DNA from: Rhodopirellula sp. P2
Lineage (GTDB): Bacteria; Planctomycetota; Planctomycetia; Pirellulales; Pirellulaceae
Direction: 5' to 3'
Assembly (NCBI RefSeq): GCF_028768465.1
Contig: NZ_CP118225.1
Location: 1,965,001-2,029,000 of the forward strand
Length of the DNA stretch: 64,000 bases
Shown here: piece by piece, positions 1 to 9,134 of the stretch
How the letters are laid out: every line of letters begins with the position of its first letter
How positions within the stretch are numbered: the first letter of the stretch is position 1
The notes under the pieces: generated by a model
The model's database searches: none
Told to the model about the DNA's origin: nothing
What the model saw: the letters and a program-made list of their open reading frames with translations, nothing else
Position numbers and translations under genes: made by a program

Positions 1-293
1 CCAATTTGGACGTTGGCATCCCGTTCACGCCGGTGCAGCACACCGACGGACAAACGGCTCACGAGGATTTGCATTTGATCGCTCAGTGCCGGCATGTGGT
101 GATCGCCAACAGCACCTTCAGTTGGTGGGGAGCGTATCTCGGACGACCTCACGATTCTCGGCGGGTCTATTATCCGGAGCCGTGGTTCCATCCAGGGACG
201 CTGGATGGATCCGCGATGGGATGTGAGGATTGGATTTCGGAAGCGAGCCTCGCGGAACGATCGTCGCGGGAAATTTCCCGTCGGGCTGCTTGA
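1..293 (+). CDS. Glycosyltransferase family 11-like protein, C-terminal part (5' end outside window)
   Basis: The frame is open to the left edge and stops at 291-293, so only about the last 96 residues are seen. The segment NSTFSWWGAYL, preceded by a DLHLIAQCRH-type stretch, is the conserved C-terminal motif of GT11 alpha-1,2-fucosyltransferase-like enzymes. These transfer fucose or a related sugar from a nucleotide donor to a glycan, usually in surface polysaccharide synthesis. The donor-binding N-terminal half lies outside the window, so the exact sugar cannot be judged. The tail after the motif (SEASLAERSSREISRRAA) is polar and probably not catalytic. Confidence 0.75.
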   Translation, partial: NLDVGIPFTPVQHTDGQTAHEDLHLIAQCRHVVIANSTFSWWGAYLGRPHDSRRVYYPEPWFHPGTLDGSAMGCEDWISEASLAERSSREISRRAA

Positions 294-415
294 GCGGACG
301 AGCATCTTGGCTCTGTCCTTCCGCTCCTTCGTTCTGAACGCAAGCCTTGGCTTTCTCTGAGATCGGCGGGCGGCTACAACAGCAGCAACGACTCGTTCCT
401 TCTAGAGAAACAGAC

Positions 416-931
416 ATGATTGGTCAAATGATTGCCGATTCTGCTCGGCTGAGCGTCGGCTATACGGATCGGATGATGGCAGGGGTTTCCCCCGAACAAT
501 TCGCTCGCTTTGCCACCGTGGGCGGGCAGACAATCGAATCGAATCACCCCGCGTTTATCCTCGGGCACTTGAGTTTGTACCCTTCGCGGGTTGTCAGCGA
601 ATTGGGGTGCGATGCCACCGCGATTGCTCCGACGGAGAAGTACGAGGCATTGTTTTCGCCTCAAGCGACGTGTTTGGACGATCCGGAGGGGAAGTTGTAC
701 CCGGCGATGGAGGAGATCCTTGCCAAGTTCACCACGGCTCACGCAGCCGCGATTGAAACGCTGCTGAAGGCGGATGATTCCGCGTTTGCCCCTGAAAACC
801 CGAACGAAAGAATGAGAGCCAAGTTCGGGACGATCGGTGCGATGCACGCCTTTTATCTGGGCGGCCACATGATGATGCACCTGGGCCAATTCAGTGCGTG
901 GCGACGAGCGATGGGCCTCGGCGCGGCGTAA
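416..931 (+). CDS. DinB-like family protein
   Basis: A 171-residue protein read from the ATG at 416. The open frame extends back to 347, but the upstream residues look non-coding and AGAGAAA lies shortly before this ATG. It has the size and mostly helical character of the DinB/YfiT four-helix-bundle superfamily. Histidines at three spaced sites (NHPAFILGHLSLYPSR, AMHAFYLGGHMMMHLGQ) fit the metal-binding His triad of that family. Members are often thiol-dependent transferases or stress-induced proteins of unknown reaction. No operon partner is apparent. Family assignment is by pattern only. Confidence 0.6.
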   Translation: MIGQMIADSARLSVGYTDRMMAGVSPEQFARFATVGGQTIESNHPAFILGHLSLYPSRVVSELGCDATAIAPTEKYEALFSPQATCLDDPEGKLYPAMEEILAKFTTAHAAAIETLLKADDSAFAPENPNERMRAKFGTIGAMHAFYLGGHMMMHLGQFSAWRRAMGLGAA

Positions 932-1117
932 CGTTCGCAACCCGGGAGGCCTGGCCTCTCGTGGGCCGCTTGTTTGTCTTGTTCAAACGTTGCGAAGCGG
1001 CCGCTGAAATCATTCTCAACAGCCTGAGAAGGCCACCGTGTACGCGATTGGGACTAGCCTGGGCTGTTCAAAAGTGGGTGTTGACACAGCGTTTTCGTGG
1101 ACAGTTTCTTGGCTGTT

Positions 1118-1290
1118 ACCTCTCCCCCGACGAAGTTGGGGGAGAGCGAGCGTTCAGCGAGATCCGGGTGAGGGGGCACGCGATGTGAAACGAGGCCCCA
1201 AAGCCGGTTTGCTGTGAATCGCCCCCTCACCCGAACAGGGCCTCCATCGGCCTGTTCGACCTCTCCCCCAGCAAAGCTGAGGGAGAGGTG
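1118..1290. repeat. Nested palindromic intergenic element
   Basis: Fills much of the 414-base gap 932-1345. The left end is a hairpin CTCTCCCCC / GGGGGAGAG around a 9-base loop. The right end is a related hairpin CTCTCCC / GGGAGAG. Between them GGGTGAGGGGGC is matched exactly by GCCCCCTCACCC about 45 bases later, so the whole element can fold as nested stems. It has no open frame of its own. It lies beyond the 3' ends of two convergent genes (DinB-like and glgP). I saw nothing else in the gap. Confidence 0.7.
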
Positions 1291-1345
1291 ACAAAAGTCG
1301 CACCGTGTTCGCGACCTGCAATCTCAAACATTTCGCAGTCCAGGG

Positions 1346-3838
1346 TTAGCTTAGCGGGCGCACGTCCCAAATGTCGTCCGCGTATTGCTGGATCGTCCGG
1401 TCACTGCTGAACCAACCGCTGCCGGCCGTGTTCAGGATACTCATCTGATTCCAGTGATCGACGTTCTGGTACGCCTTGCCCACTTCGGCTTGAGAGTCCA
1501 AGTAAGCTCGCAAGTCAGCGATCGTGACCCAAGGGTCTTGTGGGCTTCGCAAGCCGCTGGTCAACAGATCAAACAAACCTGGGTTGTCCGGGTTGAAGTG
1601 GCCGCTTTCCAGGAGGTTCATCACCCGGGCGATGTCGTCATCGGCAGCGATGATGTCGTTGGGGCGATAGTCCTTCTTCAGTTCGGTGACTTCGGGAGCA
1701 TCCAAACCGAACAGGAAGAAGTTCTCCGCACCCGCGTTTTCGCGAATTTCGATGTTGGCACCGTCCAGCGTTCCGATTGTCAACGCACCATTCATCATGA
1801 ATTTCATGTTGCCGGTGCCGGAGGCTTCTTTGCCCGCGGTTGAAATTTGCTCCGAAAGCTCGGTTGCCGGGCAGATCACTTCCATGGAAGAGACGCGGTA
1901 GTTCGGGAAGAAGACCACTTTCAACAAGTCGTTGGCGGCGGGGTGGTTGTTGACTTTCTTGGCAACGTCGTTGATCAGCTTCACGATCAGCTTGGCAACG
2001 TGATAACCCGGTGCCGCTTTGCCACCGATCAACACGCAACGTGGCACCATGCCGGCTGTTTCGCCACGCAAGATGCGATCGTACAGGTGCACGATGTGCA
2101 GGACGTTGAGCAGTTGACGTTTGTATTCGTGAATCCGTTTGACTTGAACGTCGAACATGAAGGACGTGTCAAAGCGAACCCCGGTTTCGGCAACCACCAA
2201 ATCGGACAAGCGAGCCTTGTTTTGTTGCTTGACGTCGATCCACTTTTTGCGGAACTCGGCATCGGTAGCAAACGGAGCCAACTCTTTGATCTTGGTCAGG
2301 TCTTTTTGCCAACCTTCACCAATGGTTTCGTTGAGTAGATCCCGCAGGCCTGGGTTGCAGTGCGACAACCATCGACGCTGGGTCACGCCATTGGTTTTGT
2401 TGTTGAACTTGCGAGGCCACAATGTGTTGAAGTGTTTGAACAGTCCTGATTCCAGCAACTGCGTGTGCAGTCCGGCTACCCCGTTGACAGAGAAACTGCC
2501 GACGATGGCGAGGTAGGCCATGCGGATGTGCGGGTTGTCACCTTCTTCGATCAGCGACATTTCGCGACGCATGGCGACATCGCCCGGCCATTGTTGGTCG
2601 ACCAATTTCAGGAAGCGAGCGTTGATCTCGTAGATGATGTCGAGCAGACGTGGCAGCAGGCGACTGAACAGTGCCACCGACCATCGTTCCAAGGCTTCGG
2701 GAAGCAGCGTGTGGTTGGTGTACGCCATGCAACGTGCGACCACGTCCCAGGCGTCGTCCCATTCCAAGCCATGTTCGTCCATCAGCAACCGCATCAGCTC
2801 GGGGACGGCACAGGCGGGGTGAGTGTCATTGAGTTGGAAGCAGTTTTTGCGTCCAAAATCGCTGAAGTCTTCGCCGTGCTGTTCGACCCAACGGGCGATC
2901 ACGTCTTGCAGCGAAGCCGAGACGAGGAAGTACTGCTGTTTCAGACGCAGTTCCTTGCCGTTTTCGCTGGCGTCATTGGGATACAACACCATCGAGATTT
3001 GTTCGGCATCATTCTTTGCCGCGACGGCTTCGGGGTACGAGCCCGCGTTGAATTCGCTGAGGTTGAAGACGTCGGTCGTCGACGCTTTCCACAGTCGCAG
3101 GGTGTTGACGGTGTCGTTGCGATAGCCTGGGACAGGCATGTCGAAAGGGACGGCCAAGACATCGTGAGAATCGACCAAACGAGGACGCAGGGTTCCGTGT
3201 TCGTCGTAGTAGTTTTCGGTGCGACCGTAGAAACGAACTCGCCGAGTATCTTCGGGGCGTTTGATTTCCCAAGGGTTGCCGTCTCGCAGCCAACGATCGG
3301 GGTCTTCGACTTGGCGTCCATCTTCGATGTGTTGATGGAACATGCCGTATTCGTAGCGGATGCCGTAACCGACCACGGGCAGTTGCAGGTTGGCACAGCT
3401 GTCCAGGAAGCAAGCGGCCAGACGACCGAGGCCACCATTGCCCAAGCCGGCGTCGAGTTCTTTGTCGGCGACTTCTTCCATTCCGACGCTGTAAGCTCGC
3501 AGGGCTTTGCGAACGTCTTCGTCCAGGTCGAGGTTTTCAACTGCGTTGGTGAGTGAGCGGCCGATCAAGAATTCCAGCGACAGGTAATAAACCTTGCGGT
3601 CCTCACTCAGGCAAGTTTTCTTCCATGTTTCCAGCCAGATCGGTACCAGACGATCTCGGACGGTGATCGCCAGTGCCTGGTACAGGTACTCGCTGTTTTG
3701 TTTGTCAGTGGAGTCGCCCGTGAAATCGTGTCCTAGCGTGATCGTCAAGTGACGGGCTAGTTCCGATGAAAGCTCAAGACATGGAAACGAGGTGTCGCTC
3801 GGAGAAGCATTCGGCGAAGCGGAAAGCGTATTGGACAT
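1346..3838 (-). CDS. glgP: Glycogen/alpha-glucan phosphorylase
   Basis: An 830-residue protein, the usual family length. It releases glucose-1-phosphate from alpha-1,4-glucans by phosphorolysis with pyridoxal phosphate. The PLP site EASGTGNMKFMMNGALTIG is intact, with the Schiff-base lysine at about residue 679. The N-terminal GNGGLGRLAACFLDS and the ETWKKTCLSEDRKVYYLSLEFLIGR stretches are also typical. ATG start at 3838; no strong ribosome binding site is visible. The gene stands alone, with no branching enzyme or ADP-glucose genes beside it. Cytoplasmic. Confidence 0.97.
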   Translation of the reverse strand: MSNTLSASPNASPSDTSFPCLELSSELARHLTITLGHDFTGDSTDKQNSEYLYQALAITVRDRLVPIWLETWKKTCLSEDRKVYYLSLEFLIGRSLTNAVENLDLDEDVRKALRAYSVGMEEVADKELDAGLGNGGLGRLAACFLDSCANLQLPVVGYGIRYEYGMFHQHIEDGRQVEDPDRWLRDGNPWEIKRPEDTRRVRFYGRTENYYDEHGTLRPRLVDSHDVLAVPFDMPVPGYRNDTVNTLRLWKASTTDVFNLSEFNAGSYPEAVAAKNDAEQISMVLYPNDASENGKELRLKQQYFLVSASLQDVIARWVEQHGEDFSDFGRKNCFQLNDTHPACAVPELMRLLMDEHGLEWDDAWDVVARCMAYTNHTLLPEALERWSVALFSRLLPRLLDIIYEINARFLKLVDQQWPGDVAMRREMSLIEEGDNPHIRMAYLAIVGSFSVNGVAGLHTQLLESGLFKHFNTLWPRKFNNKTNGVTQRRWLSHCNPGLRDLLNETIGEGWQKDLTKIKELAPFATDAEFRKKWIDVKQQNKARLSDLVVAETGVRFDTSFMFDVQVKRIHEYKRQLLNVLHIVHLYDRILRGETAGMVPRCVLIGGKAAPGYHVAKLIVKLINDVAKKVNNHPAANDLLKVVFFPNYRVSSMEVICPATELSEQISTAGKEASGTGNMKFMMNGALTIGTLDGANIEIRENAGAENFFLFGLDAPEVTELKKDYRPNDIIAADDDIARVMNLLESGHFNPDNPGLFDLLTSGLRSPQDPWVTIADLRAYLDSQAEVGKAYQNVDHWNQMSILNTAGSGWFSSDRTIQQYADDIWDVRPLS

Positions 3839-4366
3839 CGATTTTCAACGTTTCAAGGATGAGACTAGAAGACCGCGGGAGTATATCGGTGCGATAAAGC
3901 AGAGCCAATCTTGATCGGCACCCCGTCCGCTTCACTTGAGTGCCCCCTCTGACCCGTTGCGGAAAGGCGAGATAGGAAAGATGGGAGGTTTTCGTCGGGG
4001 TAGAGGGGCAGATCACTCCCCTGTTTTCTCTCAATGTCTTTGCTGTGAGCCGCTGACTTGGAGGTCTTGGGGCGTGTTTTCGGGTGAACCGTGAAGCAAA
4101 ACTTTTTCGACTTTTTGAGATTCCTCCGAGGTGCCCGTCACTTTGAAGCGGTTTCGAAACCCCTGGGTGATTTCAACCGGAAGCGGACCGGCAGGCGCTT
4201 TCCGCTGGCGCACCGGGCAGTGGCGCACTGGGAAGTGACTTCCCGAAAAATGGCGTCCAGGGAAGTGACGCACTGAGTGACTGGGGGCGTTCGATCGGCG
4301 GAGGCGATGTCTGGGGCAATCCGCTGGGGTCGATTGCTGGCCGAATTGCCTGAGCCAGCCGCTGGG
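3839..4366. other. Gene-free interval with short direct repeats
   Basis: A 528-base gap between glgP and the 1401-residue protein gene, both on the minus strand. No open frame here has convincing codon use. At about 4204-4285 the words GGGAAGTGAC and GCACTG recur several times in both spacings, giving a small imperfect repeat patch. The rest should hold the glgP promoter near 3840-3900. Nothing else stands out. Confidence 0.4.
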
Positions 4367-7300
4367 TCAGGGCTTTCGGCGACGGATGTGAGGCAATCGT
4401 CGGCCTTGCGTTTGGGCGGTCGCGAGTTGCGTTTGCAGTTCGTCCAGCGAGAGCGGGCTGACCGGGATCGTCATCAGTTCCTGCGGGTCGATTTCGCTGA
4501 TCAGATTTCGCTTGCCGATCTTTTCCACTTCGTCTTCCAGAGCGCTCAGCCATGGCGGAAGGTCCAGGCCGACGCCGACGGGAGTCCGTGAAAGTTCATT
4601 GGCTTCCGCTTCGAGTTGTTCAAATGCGGCGCTGTGGCGGTCCGCTTCGGCATCGCTCATGGCGGGTTCGACCAGCGATCGCATGCGGTCGATGGTCATC
4701 GGTTGAACAAAGCGTTCTTCGATGCGGTCGGCGATGGTGGGCATTCGCATGGAATGTCGCCGTTGCAATTCTCGAAGCTTTTGGACATACAGTTCGGCTT
4801 CGGCGGCGATGCGTTCGTTCAGGCTTTCGCGCCAACCCAGTGACGCTTGGTCGAGTCCCATTCGGACCAGGACTTCGTGGGTCCACATGATCGGTTTCAG
4901 GTTCCAGGCGACGCGTTCGTAACGGGTTCGAAGTCGCAAGAAGTCCAGGAACGTGTAGATCAGTTCGCCGCGATCGCTTTGGGTCGTTGTGCTGTTGTAG
5001 TCTTGGTATTCAGCGTGGTGATCGAGCAGCGATTCGAACACCAGCGTGATCCAGCGAGAGGCTTCGTTGATCTTGATCTTGCCGAGTTCGAGATCGCGGA
5101 AGAGCTGCGTGTCTTCCAGCAAGTCGTCTCCATCGGTCATGGCTCGTTCCAACCAGGACGAGACATCTTGGTGCAGCACCGCGCGGACGTTGCTGAGTTG
5201 CAGAAAACCTTGGGTGAAGATTGGATCGCCGTAACGCTGGATGAACTCAACCAAGCGTTCCCATTTGGCCGGGTCGCTGACAGCTTCGAGTGGTGACAAG
5301 CGAAGCGTTTGGCTGTGGGCCAGCCAGCTGCCCAGCATCGTTTCGGTCAATCGTTCCAGCAGGGGAATCAAGCGATCAGCGATCGCATCTTGGTCGGTGA
5401 CACTGAGTTCACGCGAGGCGGATGAAGATTCGGTGGGGGCAGGGGAGGGCGGTTCGCCAGCGGTGGCGTGCAGCACGGCTTCGGCGATGGAGCAGACCAG
5501 TGATCGGTAGCCAGCGCGGTACAGGCCATCGAATTCCGTCACGGCCCCGGCACCGATTGGATGCCGTTGTTCCATCTGGCGAGCGGTTTCGATCAGGCGA
5601 CAGGTTTCAGCGAACAGGCCACGTCTGGGGAGCCAGTGCAGCAGGTGCCTGAGCACACGTTCTCGCAGTCGGGTGACATAGATTTTGACCGGGTCGCCGC
5701 CGCGGGACAGCGGAATGTACAGCAGGCTGCGGTGGAGGATTGCTTCGATGAAGACAGGGAAACGCTCGCGTGCTCGTTCCGAATCGCCCGCGATCAGTGC
5801 CGAGAACAGCTCAATGGCACCTGCGTCATCTTCGGCAAACTCTTCTCCGACGTCCTCGGGAAGTTTGCCTTGAAGGGCCCCCAGAGCACTGGCGATCAAG
5901 CGTCTGGCATCGGCCATTTCCACCGCGGTGGTGATGACCCGTTCCATGAGGCTGTCGCGGAGAACGCGGCGACGATCATAGATCCGCATCGAATCTTTGT
6001 CGGTGCCGGCGGGCTTGATCTTGTAAGCACGAACATCGCTCAGCAGTTCGAGCAGGCCGATGCGGTTGGCAACCGCGCGACGCGCCCATGCTGACAACGC
6101 TTCGATCTGTTGTTGGCGACGAACGGGATCCGAGGAGTCCGCTGGTTTGACTTGGATTCCCGCTTCGGTCGCAGAGTGGATCTCGGTCAGAGCGACGTCC
6201 GCACCGACAGCCCACATGCGAGCGAGCGACTGCAGGAAATCCAACCGGCTGGCCAGGCGTTTCACTTCGGATTCCAGTTCATCGACACTGCTGCTGTCGC
6301 TGCTGGTGTCAAAGATCGAGCCTTCGTTGCCATCATCGGTGGTGTCGCGATAGCTGACATTTTCGTACGCCGCATCGAACAGTCCGGACTCTTCGTCGTC
6401 CTCCGACAAATCAGAGGGGTCGTCATTGGCATTCGCCAATTCTTGTTCCCAGTTGTCACGGCGTCGATCGCGAGGTTCTTCGTCACCGACTTCAAAGCAG
6501 GGTGCTGACCAAAAGGATTCCGCGTTGGCTTCGAGGTAGTCAAAGAATTTGTTGACTCGCGGCCATAGCTCGTGCGGGGTCTCGCGCATGTGATCGCGGA
6601 GTTGCAGCAGCCAGCGCTCGGCCAGTCGAGGCAGCGAGTTGGCGCCGCTGCGAAGTCCGACCCGGTCGGCTTGGCAAAGCCAGTGGATCAACAGGGCTTG
6701 AGCGGGAATGAAATCCTTGCGTTCCAGCAGAGCCGAGATCACCAGCATGTAGGCTCGTGGTGAATCGAACAGGTCGGCGTGAGGAGCCCAGAATGCGATG
6801 TCGCCTCGTTGGGCGCCGCCACGGTGCCACAAACGCAGGGCTTGGGCGACCAGGCGAGCCGATTCGTACGACTCCCAGGGATCGGTTGCTTCGACGGACT
6901 CGACCGTGTGCGCGGCGAAGGTTCGCCACCACTGGGCGACTTCGCGGTACTGACGGTCCATTCGTTCGTAGGCGACTTCGTCATCGCGTGCGGCCGCTTC
7001 GCTCCAAACACGAGCGATGTAACCAAACAGGTTTTCGATGATGTACAGCAACTCATCGAGTCGACTGTCGTGGATTGAGTTTTCAATCCCGGGGTACAAG
7101 CTGAAGTTGCCGGTGAATCCCAGGATGTCCCAGGGGTCCATCAGAGCGCCGCATTCGATCGCGCGGCGGATCAGATCAAAGGTTTGTTCGGGGACTTCCA
7201 CCGCATCGGGGAAGTGATCGGTCCGCAGGGCTCGCAGTCCCAGTGTCATCCCGCAATCGATGCGGCACATCAAACGAGCGGAGGTGGCGGGGACCACGTC

Positions 7301-8572
7301 GGCTTGCTTGGTCGCGGAATCGGGGTATCCCAAGCGGGCGTAGATGCGAGCCAGTTGGACGTGTTGCAACTGGATGGCGCGACGACGTGCCAGAGCCGCA
7401 TTCAAATTTTGGCGAGCGGCACCGAACGCTTGATGGCGGGTTTTGACTTCGTCGAGCAAGCGTTGGCCGTGTGAGCCACCAATCCTCGAGATTCGCCAGT
7501 TGTAGAACTCGTCGCGGAAATTGGCGATCGGCACCATCAGTGATCGAAGGGTCACATCGCTGCTGTAACAACCCGGTCCCCAACCGGAAATGCCGGATGC
7601 CATCAGCATCGTTCCGGCCAGCACCGAGGCGGCTTCTTCGAGCAGTTCATCGCGAGGCAAGTCGGGCGTTTCGTTGACTCGTGCGAGGAGCGAATCGAGG
7701 GTCACGCTTCGAAGGATGAAGCGATCGTAACGTCCATCGGAATCGATCGCGTGTTCGTCCCATCCGCCGAAGTGATAATTGGGCCGACGATTGACGGGGT
7801 GATCGAAATCATAGGCCCGCGGGTCCAGGCAGAGCTCTCGCAGTTGCTGGGGATCCATTGCGGCGGCACGCAGGATGTCCTCGGGGGCTTCGTTGATCGC
7901 GAGCACCGCTCGTTCGATCAATTCGCGGTAAGGGCCGGCGGTGATGCCAGCTCCCTGGATCATCTGCGGGATCGGGCGAACGAACTCGTGGGCGTAGGGT
8001 TGGCAGGCACGGTTTTCCAGCACAGCGACCGGGCGGTAGCCAACGTAATCATTGAGCGTGCTGATGATTTGTCCCAGCCGCTCGGATTCATCTTGGACGC
8101 TGCCGATGGTTTCGTCTTCGCGAATCTGTTGCACCATGACTTCGGCGCAGCGACCCAGGAAGAAACCGTTGAAGATCAGTTCGGGCGGTTGGTGAAACAG
8201 CAGGTCACGGTGAAAGTCCAGGTAGGCGGGCAGCAGTCCGGACCAGAGCAAATTGGTCAGGCCGAGAACGCGATCGACGTTGGAGAACGCGGGCGAGCTG
8301 GCTTTCAACGACAGAGCGGTTTCTTCCAGCCAATCTCGGATGGTCAAGAAGGGCGGTGGTCCGTTCAGAACGTCCCCACCGGAAGCTTCGTCGTGAACTT
8401 GGTTCCAAGCCAAGAAGGCCGCGGTGGGAGCGGGGCCGGACGAGAAGTTCAGGTATCCAACGAGAGCCTGGAGTGCTTTTTGAACATCCTGCGAGGGCGG
8501 CGACCAGGCTGCGGCGGCCAATTGATGGTCGGGCAGGTTGCCATTGGGTTCGCGGGACGGTGAGGCAGGCAT
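4367..8572 (-). CDS. Very large conserved-type protein of unknown function (1401 aa)
   Basis: The frame is open to 9001, but its first 143 codons are the out-of-frame shadow of the lysine-rich gene at 8700-9047. I therefore start at the ATG at 8572 (MPASPSREPNGN). The protein is rich in predicted helix, Trp and Arg, with no signal peptide, membrane span or recognisable catalytic motif. An acidic low-complexity stretch (about residues 700-770, NDDPSDLSEDDEESG and following) separates two helical halves. The C-terminal tail is basic (RRLPHIRRRKP). Codon use matches neighbouring housekeeping genes, so it does not look recently acquired. I do not recognise the family and assign no function. Confidence 0.75.
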   Translation of the reverse strand: MPASPSREPNGNLPDHQLAAAAWSPPSQDVQKALQALVGYLNFSSGPAPTAAFLAWNQVHDEASGGDVLNGPPPFLTIRDWLEETALSLKASSPAFSNVDRVLGLTNLLWSGLLPAYLDFHRDLLFHQPPELIFNGFFLGRCAEVMVQQIREDETIGSVQDESERLGQIISTLNDYVGYRPVAVLENRACQPYAHEFVRPIPQMIQGAGITAGPYRELIERAVLAINEAPEDILRAAAMDPQQLRELCLDPRAYDFDHPVNRRPNYHFGGWDEHAIDSDGRYDRFILRSVTLDSLLARVNETPDLPRDELLEEAASVLAGTMLMASGISGWGPGCYSSDVTLRSLMVPIANFRDEFYNWRISRIGGSHGQRLLDEVKTRHQAFGAARQNLNAALARRRAIQLQHVQLARIYARLGYPDSATKQADVVPATSARLMCRIDCGMTLGLRALRTDHFPDAVEVPEQTFDLIRRAIECGALMDPWDILGFTGNFSLYPGIENSIHDSRLDELLYIIENLFGYIARVWSEAAARDDEVAYERMDRQYREVAQWWRTFAAHTVESVEATDPWESYESARLVAQALRLWHRGGAQRGDIAFWAPHADLFDSPRAYMLVISALLERKDFIPAQALLIHWLCQADRVGLRSGANSLPRLAERWLLQLRDHMRETPHELWPRVNKFFDYLEANAESFWSAPCFEVGDEEPRDRRRDNWEQELANANDDPSDLSEDDEESGLFDAAYENVSYRDTTDDGNEGSIFDTSSDSSSVDELESEVKRLASRLDFLQSLARMWAVGADVALTEIHSATEAGIQVKPADSSDPVRRQQQIEALSAWARRAVANRIGLLELLSDVRAYKIKPAGTDKDSMRIYDRRRVLRDSLMERVITTAVEMADARRLIASALGALQGKLPEDVGEEFAEDDAGAIELFSALIAGDSERARERFPVFIEAILHRSLLYIPLSRGGDPVKIYVTRLRERVLRHLLHWLPRRGLFAETCRLIETARQMEQRHPIGAGAVTEFDGLYRAGYRSLVCSIAEAVLHATAGEPPSPAPTESSSASRELSVTDQDAIADRLIPLLERLTETMLGSWLAHSQTLRLSPLEAVSDPAKWERLVEFIQRYGDPIFTQGFLQLSNVRAVLHQDVSSWLERAMTDGDDLLEDTQLFRDLELGKIKINEASRWITLVFESLLDHHAEYQDYNSTTTQSDRGELIYTFLDFLRLRTRYERVAWNLKPIMWTHEVLVRMGLDQASLGWRESLNERIAAEAELYVQKLRELQRRHSMRMPTIADRIEERFVQPMTIDRMRSLVEPAMSDAEADRHSAAFEQLEAEANELSRTPVGVGLDLPPWLSALEDEVEKIGKRNLISEIDPQELMTIPVSPLSLDELQTQLATAQTQGRRLPHIRRRKP

Positions 8573-8699
8573 CAAGGGAACCGAAGGAAGTTGGAAGGCG
8601 GGATGCTTGGCGGGGGCGACATCATTGTGGAGGACGTGCCTGTTGTGTCGAGGGGCACGGGAAAACGCTTGGTTTTCCCGGCCGCTCTCCGGGGTGCAT

Positions 8700-9047
8700 T
8701 CAGCTCTTCTTCTTGGTCTTCTTGACTGATTTCTTCGTCGATTTTTTGACGGACTTTTTAGCGGGCTTTTTGACCGATTTCTTGGCGGCCTTCTGGACTG
8801 ATTTCTTGACCGACTTTTTGGTGGCGGCCTTGGCTTTGACTGCCTTTTTGACGCTCTTTTTAGCCGCTTTCTTGACGGACTTTTTAGCGGCCTTTTTCTT
8901 CGACAGAGCAGGCTGAGTCCGGGCTTTTTTCGTTGCCTTTTTGGTCGCTTTCTTCGCGGTTTTTTTCGAGGCGGAGGATCCGCCACCGAAAGCGGCTGCA
9001 TAGCCGTCGGCGTACTTTTCGTTGGTGCCTGTGCGCAGAATCGTCAT
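8700..9047 (-). CDS. Lysine-rich histone H1-like protein
   Basis: A 115-residue protein. After a 25-residue non-repetitive start (MTILRTGTNEKYADGYAAAF) it consists almost wholly of KKSVKKAAKK / KKATKKA / KKSTKK repeats. This is the composition of eukaryotic H1 tails and of bacterial Hc1/AlgP-like proteins, which bind and compact DNA without strict sequence preference. The gene is on the minus strand between ettA and the 1401-residue gene, 127 bases upstream of the latter. ATG start at 9047. The repeats make the gene prone to length change by slippage. Confidence 0.8.
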   Translation of the reverse strand: MTILRTGTNEKYADGYAAAFGGGSSASKKTAKKATKKATKKARTQPALSKKKAAKKSVKKAAKKSVKKAVKAKAATKKSVKKSVQKAAKKSVKKPAKKSVKKSTKKSVKKTKKKS

Positions 9048-9093
9048 GAATTTGAAAAGGTGGAAAGGAAACAGATGGGTGAATGAAGAGAGT

Positions 9094-9116
9094 GCCTCCG
9101 CGAGTGTCGCGGAGGC
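9094..9116 (-). terminator. Hairpin just after ettA
   Basis: GCCTCCGCGA and TCGCGGAGGC form a perfect 10-bp stem with a 3-base loop, 18 bases past the ettA stop and before the H1-like gene. There is no long T run behind it, so it may act as a transcript-end stabiliser or a Rho-assisted terminator. Confidence 0.6.
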
Positions 9117-9134
9117 TGCGATCGCGGAGCTGGA

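Noticed and set aside
2465..3556. 363-codon plus-strand frame opposite glgP
   Set aside because: Shadow of glycogen phosphorylase; no start signal and no family resemblance.
8573..9001. N-terminal 143 codons of the frame that continues into the 1401-residue protein
   Set aside because: Arg/Lys/Pro-rich reading is the out-of-frame version of the H1-like gene at 8700-9047; the true start is placed at 8572.
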